54,878 bases of DNA from Pseudomonas sp. S37 (GTDB lineage Bacteria > Pseudomonadota > Gammaproteobacteria > Pseudomonadales > Pseudomonadaceae). Below the pieces are notes generated by a model, which was given only the letters and a program-made list of their open reading frames with translations, made no database searches and had not been told where the DNA came from. A program made the translations under genes and the position numbers. Shown piece after piece: positions 8,761 to 17,541 of the stretch. The stretch's first letter is position 1. Each line of letters begins with the position of its first letter. The stretch is from assembly GCF_016658545.1 (NCBI RefSeq), contig NZ_JACVZC010000029.1:1-54878 (forward strand). Reading direction: 5' to 3'.

Positions 8761-9633
8761 TCACAAAATCCGGTCAAACTGCTCCGGCCAATCCCTGCGG
8801 GTAAACACCTGCCCCTCCCGCCTCACCCGCCTCACTTCTTCAAGATCCACCTCGCACACCAGCCACTGGCTGCTCACCGGGCTCAACGCCTCGCTCAACG
8901 CCACCACCCCACCCCCCGGCATCCCGTGATCCGGCGGCACAAACAACCCTGCCCGCCCGATGTTCTCGTCCAACGCCGGCGACCACGGCGCCAACCCCGC
9001 CGTAGGGCTCTGCAACACCGCTATCTGGTTCTCCAGCGCCCGTGCCTGCGCACCGATGCGCACCCGGTGGTAACCCGCCTCGGTATCGGTGCAACTGGGT
9101 GCCAGGATCAGGTCGGCACCCGCTTCGGCCAAATGCCGGGCCAGCATCGGGAATTCGTTGTCATAGCAGATCAATATGCCCAAGCGCCCCAGCTCGGTAT
9201 CGAACACCTTCAGCCCCTGGCCTGCCGCAATGTCCCACTGCTCGCGCTCGAAGCGGGTCATCATCAGTTTGTCCTGGTAGCCCAGCACACCCTTGGGGCC
9301 AAACAGCCAGGCCCGGTTGCGGTAGCGCCCGTCGCCGTCCAGCACCGGCACGCTACCCGGTTGCAGGTAGATCCCCCAGCGCCGGGCAAGGCTGGCGCAC
9401 AAGGCCTTCCACGGCTCGATCAGCGGCTGTATACCGGCAATCGACGCTTCAAGGTCGCCCCGCTGTTCAGCACACAACTGGCCGCTGAGCACCAACCCGG
9501 CATACTCCGGCAGCAACAGCAACTGCGCCCCCGCCTCCACCGCTTCGGCGCACAGGCCTTGCAGGTGGTCGGCGTAGGCGTCCCAGGTTTCATGCAGCTC
9601 GATCGCGTACTGGCAGGCCGCGAGGCGGATCAA
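8761..9633 (-). CDS. Carbon-nitrogen hydrolase (nitrilase superfamily)
   Basis: Predicted cytoplasmic amidase. The nitrilase Glu-Lys-Cys triad is complete: Glu43 in LPEYAG, Lys122 in YQDKLMM and Cys156 in ICYDNEF. It has 290 residues, usual for the superfamily; the substrate is not predictable. The start is a TTG at 9633, preceded by a strong AAGGAG 8 nt upstream. The TTG overlaps the TGA of the upstream acetyltransferase gene by 3 nt (the string TTGA). Translational coupling with that GNAT gene is likely, and the pair is conserved in pseudomonads as far as I recall. Confidence 0.9.
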   Translation of the reverse strand: MIRLAACQYAIELHETWDAYADHLQGLCAEAVEAGAQLLLLPEYAGLVLSGQLCAEQRGDLEASIAGIQPLIEPWKALCASLARRWGIYLQPGSVPVLDGDGRYRNRAWLFGPKGVLGYQDKLMMTRFEREQWDIAAGQGLKVFDTELGRLGILICYDNEFPMLARHLAEAGADLILAPSCTDTEAGYHRVRIGAQARALENQIAVLQSPTAGLAPWSPALDENIGRAGLFVPPDHGMPGGGVVALSEALSPVSSQWLVCEVDLEEVRRVRREGQVFTRRDWPEQFDRIL

Positions 9634-10220
9634 ATCGGCAGCTCCTTGGTCCAGAACGACATGAGTTTCTCGGAGCTTTCCTGTTCGTCCAGGTCACGCC
9701 AGGCATAACTCGTGCGCAACGATGGATCATGCAGGAAACCACGATTGCGCCAGAAACCGTGCAACGGTTTGTAGTCAGCTGGCCGCCGTGGATGCACGCC
9801 TGGCCGCTCCACGGCGCAGAACGCGCAGTAATCGAACTCGGCCAGTTTGTGTGCGTAGGACTCGCGCTCGATAAAGAAGCGCACCCCCAGGCCTTGGCCA
9901 CGGTATGCAGGGAGTACCAGCGATTCACCGAAGTAGTACACGCTGGCCGGGTCGCGGCCCTGGGCCAGGAATGGCTGCTGGAATTGCGGTGCAACGTCCA
10001 CCAGCGGCAGGCCGGTGGACGCGCCGACCACCTTGCCGTCGTCCAGCGCCAGCACCACCAGGCTGCGCCCGGAACGGGTATAGCTGGCCAGGTAGTCGGC
10101 TTCGTACTCCGGGGTGCCGTCGTACAGGTAGGGAAACTCGCGAAACACCGTTAAGCGCAGGCGAGCGAGGTCATCGATGTATGGCGCGATAGCGGCGCCG
10201 TGCAACAGGCGTATTTCCAT
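9630..10220 (-). CDS. GNAT-family N-acetyltransferase
   Basis: A 196-residue protein with the GNAT acetyl-CoA site visible as VLPAYRGQGLGVRFF (the R/Q-x-x-G-x-G/A loop) after a YYFGESLVL strand. The C-terminal part (HGFWRNRGF) is the usual GNAT motif B region. The acceptor substrate is unknown. It is the first gene of a two-gene operon with the nitrilase-type hydrolase, overlapping it by 4 nt. The pairing suggests they act on the same amine or amide metabolite, which is inference. Confidence 0.87.
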   Translation of the reverse strand: MEIRLLHGAAIAPYIDDLARLRLTVFREFPYLYDGTPEYEADYLASYTRSGRSLVVLALDDGKVVGASTGLPLVDVAPQFQQPFLAQGRDPASVYYFGESLVLPAYRGQGLGVRFFIERESYAHKLAEFDYCAFCAVERPGVHPRRPADYKPLHGFWRNRGFLHDPSLRTSYAWRDLDEQESSEKLMSFWTKELPI

Positions 10221-10335
10221 GCTTGGCGGTCGTTTTGTCGATGTGGATGACGCGCTCGGCTAAGCCGGGCTTGAGGGGAAACCCTATCATCCGGGGCAAC
10301 GACCCGCCTTTTCCCTACACGACAGGTATTGTTCC

Positions 10336-10734
10336 ATGACCGCTACCGAACTGGTAAATGCTTACTACGCCGCCTTCAACGCGGGTGACATGCCGGGCTT
10401 TCTGGCACTGCTGAGCGAGGACGTGATCCACGACATCAACCAGGGTGAGCGGCAGATGGGCAAGGCCAGGTTTGCGGCGTTCATGGACAAGATGAACCGC
10501 TGCTACCGCGAGCGCCTGGCCGATATCGTGGTAATGCAGAACGCCGAAGGCAGCCGCGCAGCGGCGGAGTTCACCGTGCATGGCGAGTACCTGGCCGATG
10601 ATGAGGGGTTGCCGGCGGCCAACGGGCAGACTTACGTGTTGCCGGCGGGGGCGTTTTTCTACATTCACTGCGGCAAGATTGCCCGGGTGACCAACTACTA
10701 CAACCTCAATGACTGGGTTGAGCAGGTAGGTTAA
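10336..10734 (+). CDS. NTF2-like / SnoaL-like ketosteroid-isomerase-related protein
   Basis: A 132-residue single NTF2-like domain. It opens with ATELVNAYYAAFNAGDMPGFLALLSEDVIHDIN, the conserved helix-helix-strand of this fold, and ends with the strand segment IARVTNYYNLNDW. The family includes isomerases, hydrolases and non-catalytic binders; the activity here cannot be assigned. It is divergent from the GNAT gene and converges on the PfpI gene through a REP pair. Confidence 0.8.
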   Translation: MTATELVNAYYAAFNAGDMPGFLALLSEDVIHDINQGERQMGKARFAAFMDKMNRCYRERLADIVVMQNAEGSRAAAEFTVHGEYLADDEGLPAANGQTYVLPAGAFFYIHCGKIARVTNYYNLNDWVEQVG

Positions 10735-10760
10735 GCCTGGCAGGGGTGTATTGCCTGTAC

Positions 10761-10858
10761 TGGCCTCTTCGCGGGTAAACCCGCTCCCACAGGTACTCCA
10801 CAGGTCTTGAAACCTTCGCTAAACCTGTGGGAGCGGGTTTACCCGCGAAAGGGCCCGG
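10761..10858. repeat. REP pair (GCGGGTAAACCCGCTCCCACA type)
   Basis: Inverted arms CTTCGCGGGTAAACCCGCTC and complement flank a spacer of about 35 nt. The right arm ends one base before the stop codon of the PfpI gene. It lies between convergent genes. Confidence 0.9.
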
Positions 10859-11437
10859 TCAGGCGATGCGGGTACCCAGCACCTTGAGGAAGGCCGCCAG
10901 CCACGCCGGGTGCGCTGGCCAGGCCGGGGCGGTCACCAGGTTGCCATCCACATGCGCCTGGTCCACGGCAATGTCGATGAACGTGCCACCGGCCAGCCGC
11001 ACCTCCGGCGCACACGCCGGGTACGCGCTGCATTCCCGCCCTTCCAGCACCCCGGCCGCCGCCAGCAACTGCGCGCCATGACACACCGCCGCAATTGGCT
11101 TGCCGGCCTGGTCGAACGCGCGCACCAGCTCCAGCACCTTGTCATCCAGGCGCAGGTACTCCGGCGCGCGGCCACCGGGGATCAGCAGCGCGTCGTAGCT
11201 CTCGGGCCGTACCCGCACAAAATCGTAGTTCAGGGCAAAGTTGTGCCCAGGTTTTTCGCTGTAGGTCTGCTCACCCTCAAAGTCATGAATCGCGGTACGC
11301 ACCGTCTGCCCCGCCAGCTTTTCCGGGCACACTGCGTGCACCGTGTGGCCGACCATGCTCAGCGCCTGGAACGGCACCATCGCTTCGTAATCCTCGACGT
11401 AATCACCGACCAACATGAGAATTTTCTTAGCCGTCAT
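10859..11437 (-). CDS. DJ-1/PfpI family protein
   Basis: A 192-residue DJ-1/PfpI fold. The nucleophile elbow AVCHGAQLL places the reactive Cys at 119 followed by His120; an early Glu in GDYVEDYE fits the Cys-activating position. Members act as glyoxalase III or deglycase-like enzymes, proteases or chaperones; no specific substrate can be chosen. The ATG at 11437 follows GGAAGGGG; another ATG 18 nt upstream lacks a site. The stop immediately abuts a REP pair. Confidence 0.87.
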   Translation of the reverse strand: MTAKKILMLVGDYVEDYEAMVPFQALSMVGHTVHAVCPEKLAGQTVRTAIHDFEGEQTYSEKPGHNFALNYDFVRVRPESYDALLIPGGRAPEYLRLDDKVLELVRAFDQAGKPIAAVCHGAQLLAAAGVLEGRECSAYPACAPEVRLAGGTFIDIAVDQAHVDGNLVTAPAWPAHPAWLAAFLKVLGTRIA

Positions 11438-11488
11438 CGCATCCACCCCTTCCATTGCCCGTGAACAGTCATTGCACGATAGCCGCTA

Positions 11489-12646
11489 TCAGTCACGGCG
11501 GTCGAGCACGTTCACCACCAGGCGGTCCAGCCAACCCCACACCCGTTGCTTGACCCGCCGCCACAGCGGCCGGGCATGCCAGTGGGCCAGGTCAACCTCC
11601 TCGCTCAGGGCAAAGTCGCGCTCGAAGCTGGCGACCACGGCAGCGGTCAACGGCGGGTCCAGCGCCTCGATGTTGGCCTCAAGGTTGAAGCGCAGGTTCC
11701 AGTGGTCGAAGTTGCACGAACCGACGCTGACCCAGTCATCCACCACGGCCATTTTCAGGTGCAGGAAACACGGCTGGTATTCGAAAATGCGCACCCCGGC
11801 GCGCAGCAGGCGCGGGTAGTAACGGTGCCCGGCGTAGCGCACCGAAGGGTGATCGGTGCGTGGCCCGGTCAGCAGCAGGCGCACGTCCAGGCCCTTGCTG
11901 GCGGCGCGGCGCAACGAGCGGCGCACGCTCCAGGTCGGCAAGAAGTACGGCGTGGCCAGCCATACCCGCTGCTTGCCGCTGTTCAGTGCGCGCACCAGCG
12001 CATGCAGGATGTCCTGGTGCTGACGGGCGTCGGCATAGGCTACCCGGCCCAGGCCCTGCCCCTGTGCAGGCACCTTGGGCAGGCGCGGCAAGCCGAAGCC
12101 TTCGGCGGGGCGCCAGGCGGTGCGGCGGTTGTTGGCGTGCCATTGGCGGTCGAACAGCAGTTGCCAGTCGGTCACCACCGGCCCCTCCATCTGCACCATG
12201 ACTTCGTGCCAGTCACTGGTGGCCTCACCCGGCGTCCAGAACTCGTCGGTAACCCCGGTGCCGCCCACCGCGGCCCAGCGCTCGTCCACCAGCAGCAGCT
12301 TGCGATGGTCGCGGTACAGGTTGCGCAGGCCACGCTTCCAGCGCAGGCGGTTGTACCAGCGCAGGTACACACCCGCATCCAGCAGGCGCTGGCGCAACTT
12401 GCTGTTGAAGGCCAATGAGCCGTAGTCGTCGAACAGACAGCGAACCCGCACGCCGCGCCGTGCGGCCTGCTCCAGCGCTTCGACCACGGCTTCGGCACAG
12501 GCGCCAGCCTCGACCAGATACAGTTCCAGGTCGACCTGGAACTCGGCGCGCACGATCGCAGTGAGCATGCGCGGAAAGAACTCGGGGCCGTCGATCAGCA
12601 GTTCGAACTGGTTGCCATCCCGCCAGGGGAAGACCGGCCCCGCCAT
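11489..12646 (-). CDS. clsB: Phospholipase D-type cardiolipin synthase (ClsB-like)
   Basis: Makes cardiolipin or related phospholipids by phosphatidyl transfer. Two HKD motifs are complete: His114-Lys116-Asp121 (DHRKLLLVD) with a GGTG follow-on, and His296-Lys298-Asp303 (HLKMAVVD) with GSCNFD. With 385 residues and no N-terminal membrane helices it is of ClsB rather than ClsA type. The C-terminus is basic and amphipathic, suited to membrane contact. Its ATG is one base after the stop of the yceI-like gene (TGACATG), so the two are translationally coupled. ClsB is the best subfamily guess; other PLD phosphodiesterases remain possible. Confidence 0.85.
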   Translation of the reverse strand: MAGPVFPWRDGNQFELLIDGPEFFPRMLTAIVRAEFQVDLELYLVEAGACAEAVVEALEQAARRGVRVRCLFDDYGSLAFNSKLRQRLLDAGVYLRWYNRLRWKRGLRNLYRDHRKLLLVDERWAAVGGTGVTDEFWTPGEATSDWHEVMVQMEGPVVTDWQLLFDRQWHANNRRTAWRPAEGFGLPRLPKVPAQGQGLGRVAYADARQHQDILHALVRALNSGKQRVWLATPYFLPTWSVRRSLRRAASKGLDVRLLLTGPRTDHPSVRYAGHRYYPRLLRAGVRIFEYQPCFLHLKMAVVDDWVSVGSCNFDHWNLRFNLEANIEALDPPLTAAVVASFERDFALSEEVDLAHWHARPLWRRVKQRVWGWLDRLVVNVLDRRD

Positions 12647-12647
12647 G

Positions 12648-13229
12648 TCAGCGGGCGGTAAAGATCAGCACCGCATTCACCGGTACCGATGGGTTGATGG
12701 ACTTCAGCTTGGCGAACTTGCGCAGGCTTTCCAGCCCCGGCAGCAGGCCGAAATCCTCGGCACGCAGCACCAGGGGCTCAAGGGTTACCACCTGGAAGCG
12801 TCGCGCATCAAGGCGCGTGGCCAGCAACAGCGCGTTATAGCTGTGCGACTGGCCATGCAGGGTGACCGTCAGTGGCAGGCGCAGCTCGATCTGTGCCCCG
12901 TCGGCCAGGTCGTTGATCGGCCGCAGGTCGATCTGCGCCTTCACGCTGGCTTCGGCGAACCGCTCGACCTCGAACAGGTGGTCGCGCATCTGCTCGTCGC
13001 GCAGCGGAATGCCGCTGCTCACCGAGTCCATCTCGATGCGCAAGCCCGCCATGCCCTTGCGGTCGACCGAGCCATGCAACACCAGAAAACGATGCACTTC
13101 GGCGGTATCACCGTTCTTGCCGGTAATGAACGACAGCCGTGAAGACTCGCCATCGAGGTGCCAGTTGGCATGGGCGGGCAGGCACAAAGCCAGCAACAGG
13201 GCGGGGAGCAGACGGGGCAGCTTGAACAT
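12648..13229 (-). CDS. Secreted YceI-family lipid-binding-like protein
   Basis: A 193-residue YceI domain with a signal peptide (MFKLPRLLPALLLALCLPAHA, cleavage after AHA). YceI proteins form a lipocalin-like barrel that binds long isoprenoid or other amphipathic lipids in the periplasm. The mature segment WHLDGESSRLSFITGKNGDTAEVHRF is the family opening. It lies one base upstream of clsB and is therefore coupled to a membrane-lipid enzyme. The ligand is unknown. Confidence 0.85.
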   Translation of the reverse strand: MFKLPRLLPALLLALCLPAHANWHLDGESSRLSFITGKNGDTAEVHRFLVLHGSVDRKGMAGLRIEMDSVSSGIPLRDEQMRDHLFEVERFAEASVKAQIDLRPINDLADGAQIELRLPLTVTLHGQSHSYNALLLATRLDARRFQVVTLEPLVLRAEDFGLLPGLESLRKFAKLKSINPSVPVNAVLIFTAR

Positions 13230-13273
13230 GACAGATCTCGTGAAACCAGGCCGCCAACCTTACCCGCCCGCCT

Positions 13274-13570
13274 TCACGGCAGCAAGCGGCAGCCCGCGCG
13301 CGGGCCTTGCCAGGCGGCCTGGTTGCGCTGGCCCAGGCCTTCTGCGGTAACCAGACGCTGCGGGGTGTTTTCCACCAACCGGCTCAACGGCAGCCATTGC
13401 TTCACATAGCCTCGGCAATACCCCTCGTCGAAGCCCATGACAAAGCGGCACGAGCAGTACTCCTTGGCCGAGTAGGCCGAGAGGATGCCGGGGAAGTCTG
13501 CCAGCGCCTGACGCTCCAGCCATGCCCAGCCGAGCAGGCCGACCAGCACCAGCAACAGGACACGCTTCAT
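13274..13570 (-). CDS. Small membrane-anchored or secreted hypothetical protein
   Basis: A 98-residue protein with an N-terminal hydrophobic segment (MKRVLLLVLVGLLGWAWLERQALA) that could be a signal peptide or anchor. The mature part has four Cys (YCSCRF, YCRGY and a late GCRLLP), suggesting disulfides or a metal site. No family is recognised. It overlaps the end of the serine hydrolase gene by 4 nt (ATGA), so it is translated with it and may assist it. The function is unknown. Confidence 0.7.
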   Translation of the reverse strand: MKRVLLLVLVGLLGWAWLERQALADFPGILSAYSAKEYCSCRFVMGFDEGYCRGYVKQWLPLSRLVENTPQRLVTAEGLGQRNQAAWQGPRAGCRLLP

Positions 13571-14649
13571 GAACCCTCCTTGGCCAACGCCGCCAGCACC
13601 CGCTTCAGCAGTTCGTCATGACGATAGCTGCCGTCACGGTCATCGCCGTAGCGCACGATCACCAGCTTTTGCGCGGGCAACACATAGAGCGCCTGGCCCC
13701 AATGGCCCAGGGCAGCGAAGGTGTCTGCAGGTGCATTCGGCCAAGGCCGTTCGGCGCCGGCCAGCGGCTGGTTGAGCCACCAGTGGCCGCCGGGGTTGGC
13801 CTCGCCGGGCAGCGACTCGGCCTGGGTAAATGCCGTACGGTTGAAGGCCACCCAGGCCTGGGGTAGCAGTTGCTGGCCCTGCCAGCGCCCGTCGCGCTGC
13901 ATAAGCAGGCCGATACGTGCCAGGTCGCGGGCCGTGAGGTACAGGTACGAGGAGGCAACGTAAGTGCCCGCACGGTCCCGCTCCCACACCGCACGCTCGA
14001 TACCCAAGGGGCTGAACAGTGCCTGCCAGGGGTAGTCGTCATATTGACCGGGGGCGAGCATGCCACGCAGTGCGGCGGCCAGCAGGTTGCTGTCGCCACT
14101 GGAGTAGAGAAAGCGCTGGCCGGGGCTGGCTGCCATGCCCCGCGCCGCCGTGTAGGCGGCCATGTCCGCGCGGCCACGGGTATACAGCATGGCCACCACC
14201 GAGGATTTCAGCGGGGCGTATTCGTAGTCTTCCTGCCAGTCCAGGCCGCTGGCCCAGTGCAGCAGGTCGGCCATGCGCACGCCAGGGTGGGCGCGCATCG
14301 GCGGGTACAAGCGACTGACCGGGTCTTGCAGCTGGAAGCGGCCTTGGCCTTGGGCCACGCCCAGCAGTGTGGCGAGTACGCTTTTGCTGATCGACCAGGT
14401 GAGGTGTGCAGTGGCCGCAGTGGTCGGGGCGGTATAGCGCTCGTGGAGGATACGGCCATCGCGGATTATCAGTAGGGCGTCGGTGCGGATGCCGTTGCGG
14501 TCGGCAGGGGTGGATGCGGGGAAGGCGTAGGCGTCGACGGCTTGCCAGTCGAAGGCGGCAGGGTCGTTGTGCCAGTCGGGATCAGGCCAGTCTTCAGCCT
14601 GGGCGGTTGTCATGGTCATGCAAAAAAGCAGCAGCAGACTTTTCAGCAT
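13567..14649 (-). CDS. Periplasmic serine hydrolase, class C beta-lactamase/esterase family
   Basis: A 360-residue protein with a signal peptide (MLKSLLLLFCMTMTTAQA). Ser86-Ile-Ser-Lys89 forms the SxxK nucleophile motif, Tyr182 in YSSGDSN matches the Y-x-N/S motif, and GHWGQ near the C-terminus stands at the third motif. The family includes 6-aminohexanoate-dimer hydrolase, esterases and D-aminopeptidases. Pseudomonas annotations often read 'amidase', which the sequence neither proves nor excludes. The start is the ATG at 14649; a longer reading frame runs into the REP and is an artefact. Confidence 0.85.
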   Translation of the reverse strand: MLKSLLLLFCMTMTTAQAEDWPDPDWHNDPAAFDWQAVDAYAFPASTPADRNGIRTDALLIIRDGRILHERYTAPTTAATAHLTWSISKSVLATLLGVAQGQGRFQLQDPVSRLYPPMRAHPGVRMADLLHWASGLDWQEDYEYAPLKSSVVAMLYTRGRADMAAYTAARGMAASPGQRFLYSSGDSNLLAAALRGMLAPGQYDDYPWQALFSPLGIERAVWERDRAGTYVASSYLYLTARDLARIGLLMQRDGRWQGQQLLPQAWVAFNRTAFTQAESLPGEANPGGHWWLNQPLAGAERPWPNAPADTFAALGHWGQALYVLPAQKLVIVRYGDDRDGSYRHDELLKRVLAALAKEGS

Positions 14650-14671
14650 TCTGGTTCTGGCTCGCGATTTT

Positions 14672-14783
14672 TGGGGCTGCTGCGCAGCCCTTTCGCGACA
14701 CAAGGCCGCTCCCACAAGGACCGGCGCCGCTCTTGCTTTTGTAGGAGCGGCCTTGCGTCGCGAAAGGACCGCAACGCGGTCCC
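14672..14783. repeat. REP pair (GGCCGCTCC type) upstream of the serine hydrolase
   Basis: The arms CGCGACACAAGGCCGCTCCCACA and GTAGGAGCGGCCTTGCGTCGCG differ at several positions. The outer stems are GGGCTGC/GCGCAGCCC and GGACCGC/GCGGTCC. It fills most of the gap between the acyl-CoA-dehydrogenase-like gene and the hydrolase, both on the minus strand. Confidence 0.85.
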
Positions 14784-14817
14784 GGGATTCATCGAATCAC
14801 ACCACCCTACCCGCCAT

Positions 14818-15705
14818 TCATGACAATCCCGCAGCAGCCCAAGCCTTGTTCAACCGTTTTTCCCGCGCCGCCATGGCCAGCGCCATCACCCCCTGATCGC
14901 GCTGCCACAGCTCGGCCCACTGCGCCGGCCCAGCCGCCAGTGCTGCATCGATTTCCCCGCGCAGCGCCTGGAACTGCGCAAACAACCCGCCCAGCAGCAA
15001 ATGGCACCCCGTGCTATCGGCGCACTGCCGGCTAGCCTCGGCACACCCAGCCAGCAGCCCGAGCAACTGCAGGCGCAAACCTTGCGGCCAGGCACACGCC
15101 TGCCCCACCCCATACAGCCAGGCCGTCAACGCCGTGAGCACATACAAATCCTCCAGCGAGCGGAACGGCTTCACGTAGGCATCCCAGCCATCACCGGCCA
15201 ACAACTCGCACGCCGCCTGCTCCAGCACCAACCGGCCGTGGCCCACTTCCGGCATCAGCGGCAAGGTCGGCAGTGGCTCCAGCGTAACCCCCGGCTCACC
15301 GGGGTAGACCACCGCCAGGTTCAACTGCGGCGCTGCGCCTGCCGCCTCGCTGCGCGCCGCCACCAGCAGCCACTCCGCCTCAAGCCCGGCGGTGACGAAA
15401 TCCTTGCTACCGGTCAGCCGCAAACCGTCCAGCCGCGTGTGCATGTCAGCCGGCCGCACGCTGCGCCGTTCGGTTGCACACAGCGCGCCAAGGCTGGGCG
15501 GCGCACTGGGCCACAGCACGCGCAAGGCCGCCTGGTAACCGACCAGGAAGGCCAGGCCCGGGGTGGCCATTGCGCGCCCGCCCAATACCGCCAGTTCGAA
15601 CGGCGCAACCGGGCCAAGGCGCTCGAGCAGCGCGGCGTAGGTTTCGCCCAGGGTGCCCGCCAGTGCTTGGCGAAGCGGGTCGTTGATGCGTTGCAACCAG
15701 GCCAT
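14818..15705 (-). CDS. Short acyl-CoA-dehydrogenase-like protein
   Basis: A 295-residue protein resembling acyl-CoA dehydrogenases but about 80 residues shorter than the usual 380. The middle beta domain is visible ([23 protein letters not shown]), as is a helical C-terminal half. The N-terminal helical domain is reduced, and I see no clear catalytic Glu motif. It may bind FAD without dehydrogenase activity. The ATG at 15705 follows AAGGAG, and an upstream Met is less well placed. It diverges from olsBA across about 160 bp, so a role in acyl-lipid metabolism is possible but is context inference. Confidence 0.65.
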   Translation of the reverse strand: MAWLQRINDPLRQALAGTLGETYAALLERLGPVAPFELAVLGGRAMATPGLAFLVGYQAALRVLWPSAPPSLGALCATERRSVRPADMHTRLDGLRLTGSKDFVTAGLEAEWLLVAARSEAAGAAPQLNLAVVYPGEPGVTLEPLPTLPLMPEVGHGRLVLEQAACELLAGDGWDAYVKPFRSLEDLYVLTALTAWLYGVGQACAWPQGLRLQLLGLLAGCAEASRQCADSTGCHLLLGGLFAQFQALRGEIDAALAAGPAQWAELWQRDQGVMALAMAAREKRLNKAWAAAGLS

Positions 15706-15865
15706 GGCACAGCTCCTTGCCGGGGGCATTCAGTTAGGGCTCAGGGGGGTGTCACGCAAGCATCACCAAAGATTCACAGGGGTGACACCCCGTCTACCTA
15801 GGCTGACTTTGCACAACAAAGCCGACCGGCCGCAACCCTTCATGGCTGGCTTATGGAGACTCGTA

Positions 15866-16621
15866 ATGACTCGGATCGCTCACTCTGGCGACAACAGCAC
15901 TGAACGCCGTCTGCAAGCCGAACGCCTGGTTGGCGCCGCGGCGCTGCAAGAGGCCCAGGCCCTGCGCTACAACGTATTCAGCGCAGAATTCAAGGCCAAG
16001 CTCAAAGGTGCCGAGCACGGCCTGGACATGGACGACTACGACGTGCACTGCCGCCACATTGGTGTTCGCGACCTGAGCACCGGCAAGCTGGTTGCCACCA
16101 CCCGCCTGCTCGACCACCAGGCTGCCAGCAGCCTGGGGCGCTTCTACAGCGAAGAAGAATTCAGCCTGCACGGTCTGTTGCAGCTGCAGGGCCCGATCCT
16201 GGAGCTGGGCCGCACCTGCGTAGCCCCCGACTACCGCAATGGCGGCACCATTGCCGTGCTCTGGGGCGAACTGGCCGAAGTGCTCAACGAAGGCCGCTAC
16301 AGCTACCTGATGGGCTGTGCCAGCATCCCCATGCAAGACGGCGGCGTACAGGCCCATGCAGTGATGCAGCGCCTGCGCGAGCGCTACCTGTGCACCGAAC
16401 ACCTGCGCGCCGAACCGAAAAACCCGCTGCCGAACCTGCCGCTGCCCAATAACGTCATTGCCGAAATGCCACCGCTGCTCAAGGCCTACATGCGCCTGGG
16501 CGCGAAAATTTGCGGCGAACCGTGCTGGGACGAGGATTTCCAGGTGGCCGACGTGTTCATCTTGCTCAAGCGCGACGAACTGTGCCCACGCTACGCCCGT
16601 CACTTCAAGGCGGCGGTCTGA
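15866..16621 (+). CDS. olsB: Ornithine N-acyltransferase OlsB
   Basis: Transfers a 3-hydroxyacyl group from acyl-ACP to ornithine to form lyso-ornithine lipid, the first step of phosphorus-free ornithine lipid synthesis. It has 251 residues of the GNAT-like OlsB family. Landmarks are [16 protein letters not shown] near the N-terminus, [22 protein letters not shown] in the acyl-donor region, and [14 protein letters not shown]. The start ATG follows GGAG. Its TGA overlaps the ATG of olsA by one base (TGATG), showing an olsBA operon. In pseudomonads ornithine lipids typically replace phospholipids under phosphate limitation; no Pho box was identified by eye. Confidence 0.93.
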   Translation: MTRIAHSGDNSTERRLQAERLVGAAALQEAQALRYNVFSAEFKAKLKGAEHGLDMDDYDVHCRHIGVRDLSTGKLVATTRLLDHQAASSLGRFYSEEEFSLHGLLQLQGPILELGRTCVAPDYRNGGTIAVLWGELAEVLNEGRYSYLMGCASIPMQDGGVQAHAVMQRLRERYLCTEHLRAEPKNPLPNLPLPNNVIAEMPPLLKAYMRLGAKICGEPCWDEDFQVADVFILLKRDELCPRYARHFKAAV

Positions 16622-17409
16622 TGCCGAAGCTGCGGGTACTGGCCCGCCTCTCCCGACTGCTTTTGGTATTGCTGCTGGGCATGCTGATGGCCAGCGTGAT
16701 CGCCCTGGGCGAACGGCTGGGCTTCAAGGCACCGATCGAACGCCGCCAGCGCTGGACCTGCCTGTTCATGAAACGCCTGGTCGCGACCCTGCCCTTCGAT
16801 GTGCGGGTAGTCGGCGAGCTGCCGCAGCGGCCGATGCTGTGGGTCAGCAACCATGTGTCCTGGACTGACATCCCGCTGCTCGGCATGCTGCTGCCACTGT
16901 CGTTCCTGTCCAAGGCCGAAGTGCGCCATTGGCCGGTGGCTGGCTGGCTGGCGGAAAAGGCCGGCACCCTGTTCATTCGCCGTGGTGGCGGTGACAGCCA
17001 GCGCCTGCGCGAGCAGATCGCCGGGCAACTGGGCCTGGCCCGGCCGCTACTGATCTTCCCCGAAGGCACCACCACCAGCGGTCGCACCTTGCGCACCTTC
17101 CATGGCCGCCTGCTGGCGGGTGCCATCGACCGGGGCGTGGCGGTGCAGCCAGTGGCTATCCAGTACTTGCGTGAAGGGCAGATCGACCCGGTTGCACCGT
17201 TTATCGGCGATGACGATCTGGTGTCGCACCTGATGCGCCTGTTTGCCCAGCCGCGGGGTGAGGTGTGCATTCACCTGTTGCCGCCGATAGGTAGCGTGGG
17301 CAAGGAGCGTGCAGTGCTGGCGGTGCAGGCACAGCAGGCGATTCACCTGGCGTTGTTCGGGGTTGAAGATATCGAGATGGCGCCACGGCGGCAGGCGCGG
17401 GCTGCCTGA
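16621..17409 (+). CDS. olsA: Lyso-ornithine lipid O-acyltransferase OlsA
   Basis: Adds the second acyl chain to lyso-ornithine lipid at the inner membrane. It has 262 residues of the PlsC superfamily. The N-terminal membrane segment is about residues 10-30; His78-x4-Asp83 (NHVSWTD) is the catalytic motif, and FPEGTTT (146-152) is the acceptor-phosphate-like block shared by the family. The start overlaps the olsB stop. Lysophosphatidate acyltransferase activity is a possible secondary function. Confidence 0.92.
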   Translation: MPKLRVLARLSRLLLVLLLGMLMASVIALGERLGFKAPIERRQRWTCLFMKRLVATLPFDVRVVGELPQRPMLWVSNHVSWTDIPLLGMLLPLSFLSKAEVRHWPVAGWLAEKAGTLFIRRGGGDSQRLREQIAGQLGLARPLLIFPEGTTTSGRTLRTFHGRLLAGAIDRGVAVQPVAIQYLREGQIDPVAPFIGDDDLVSHLMRLFAQPRGEVCIHLLPPIGSVGKERAVLAVQAQQAIHLALFGVEDIEMAPRRQARAA

Positions 17410-17429
17410 GTTTTTTGCATTGCCTGTTA

Positions 17430-17525
17430 TGGCCCTTTCGCGGGTAAACCCGCTCCCACAGGGATAATGTGATCCCGAAGCTTGCACGGTCCCTGTGGGA
17501 GCGGGTTTACCCGCGAAAGGGCCGG
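17430..17525. repeat. REP pair (GCGGGTAAACCCGCTCCCACA type)
   Basis: Arms CTTTCGCGGGTAAACCCGCTC and complement lie between the convergent olsA and acpH. The complementarity extends through CCACAGGGA and TCCCTGTGG. Confidence 0.92.
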
Positions 17526-17541
17526 CACTGCCAACACAACA

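Noticed and set aside
14650..14715. N-terminal extension of the serine hydrolase beginning MGAALCRERAAQQP
   Set aside because: The extension is translated REP sequence; similar MGAGLPAK or MGAALCRE peptides appear wherever REP arms are read. The signal-peptide Met at 14649 is the credible start.
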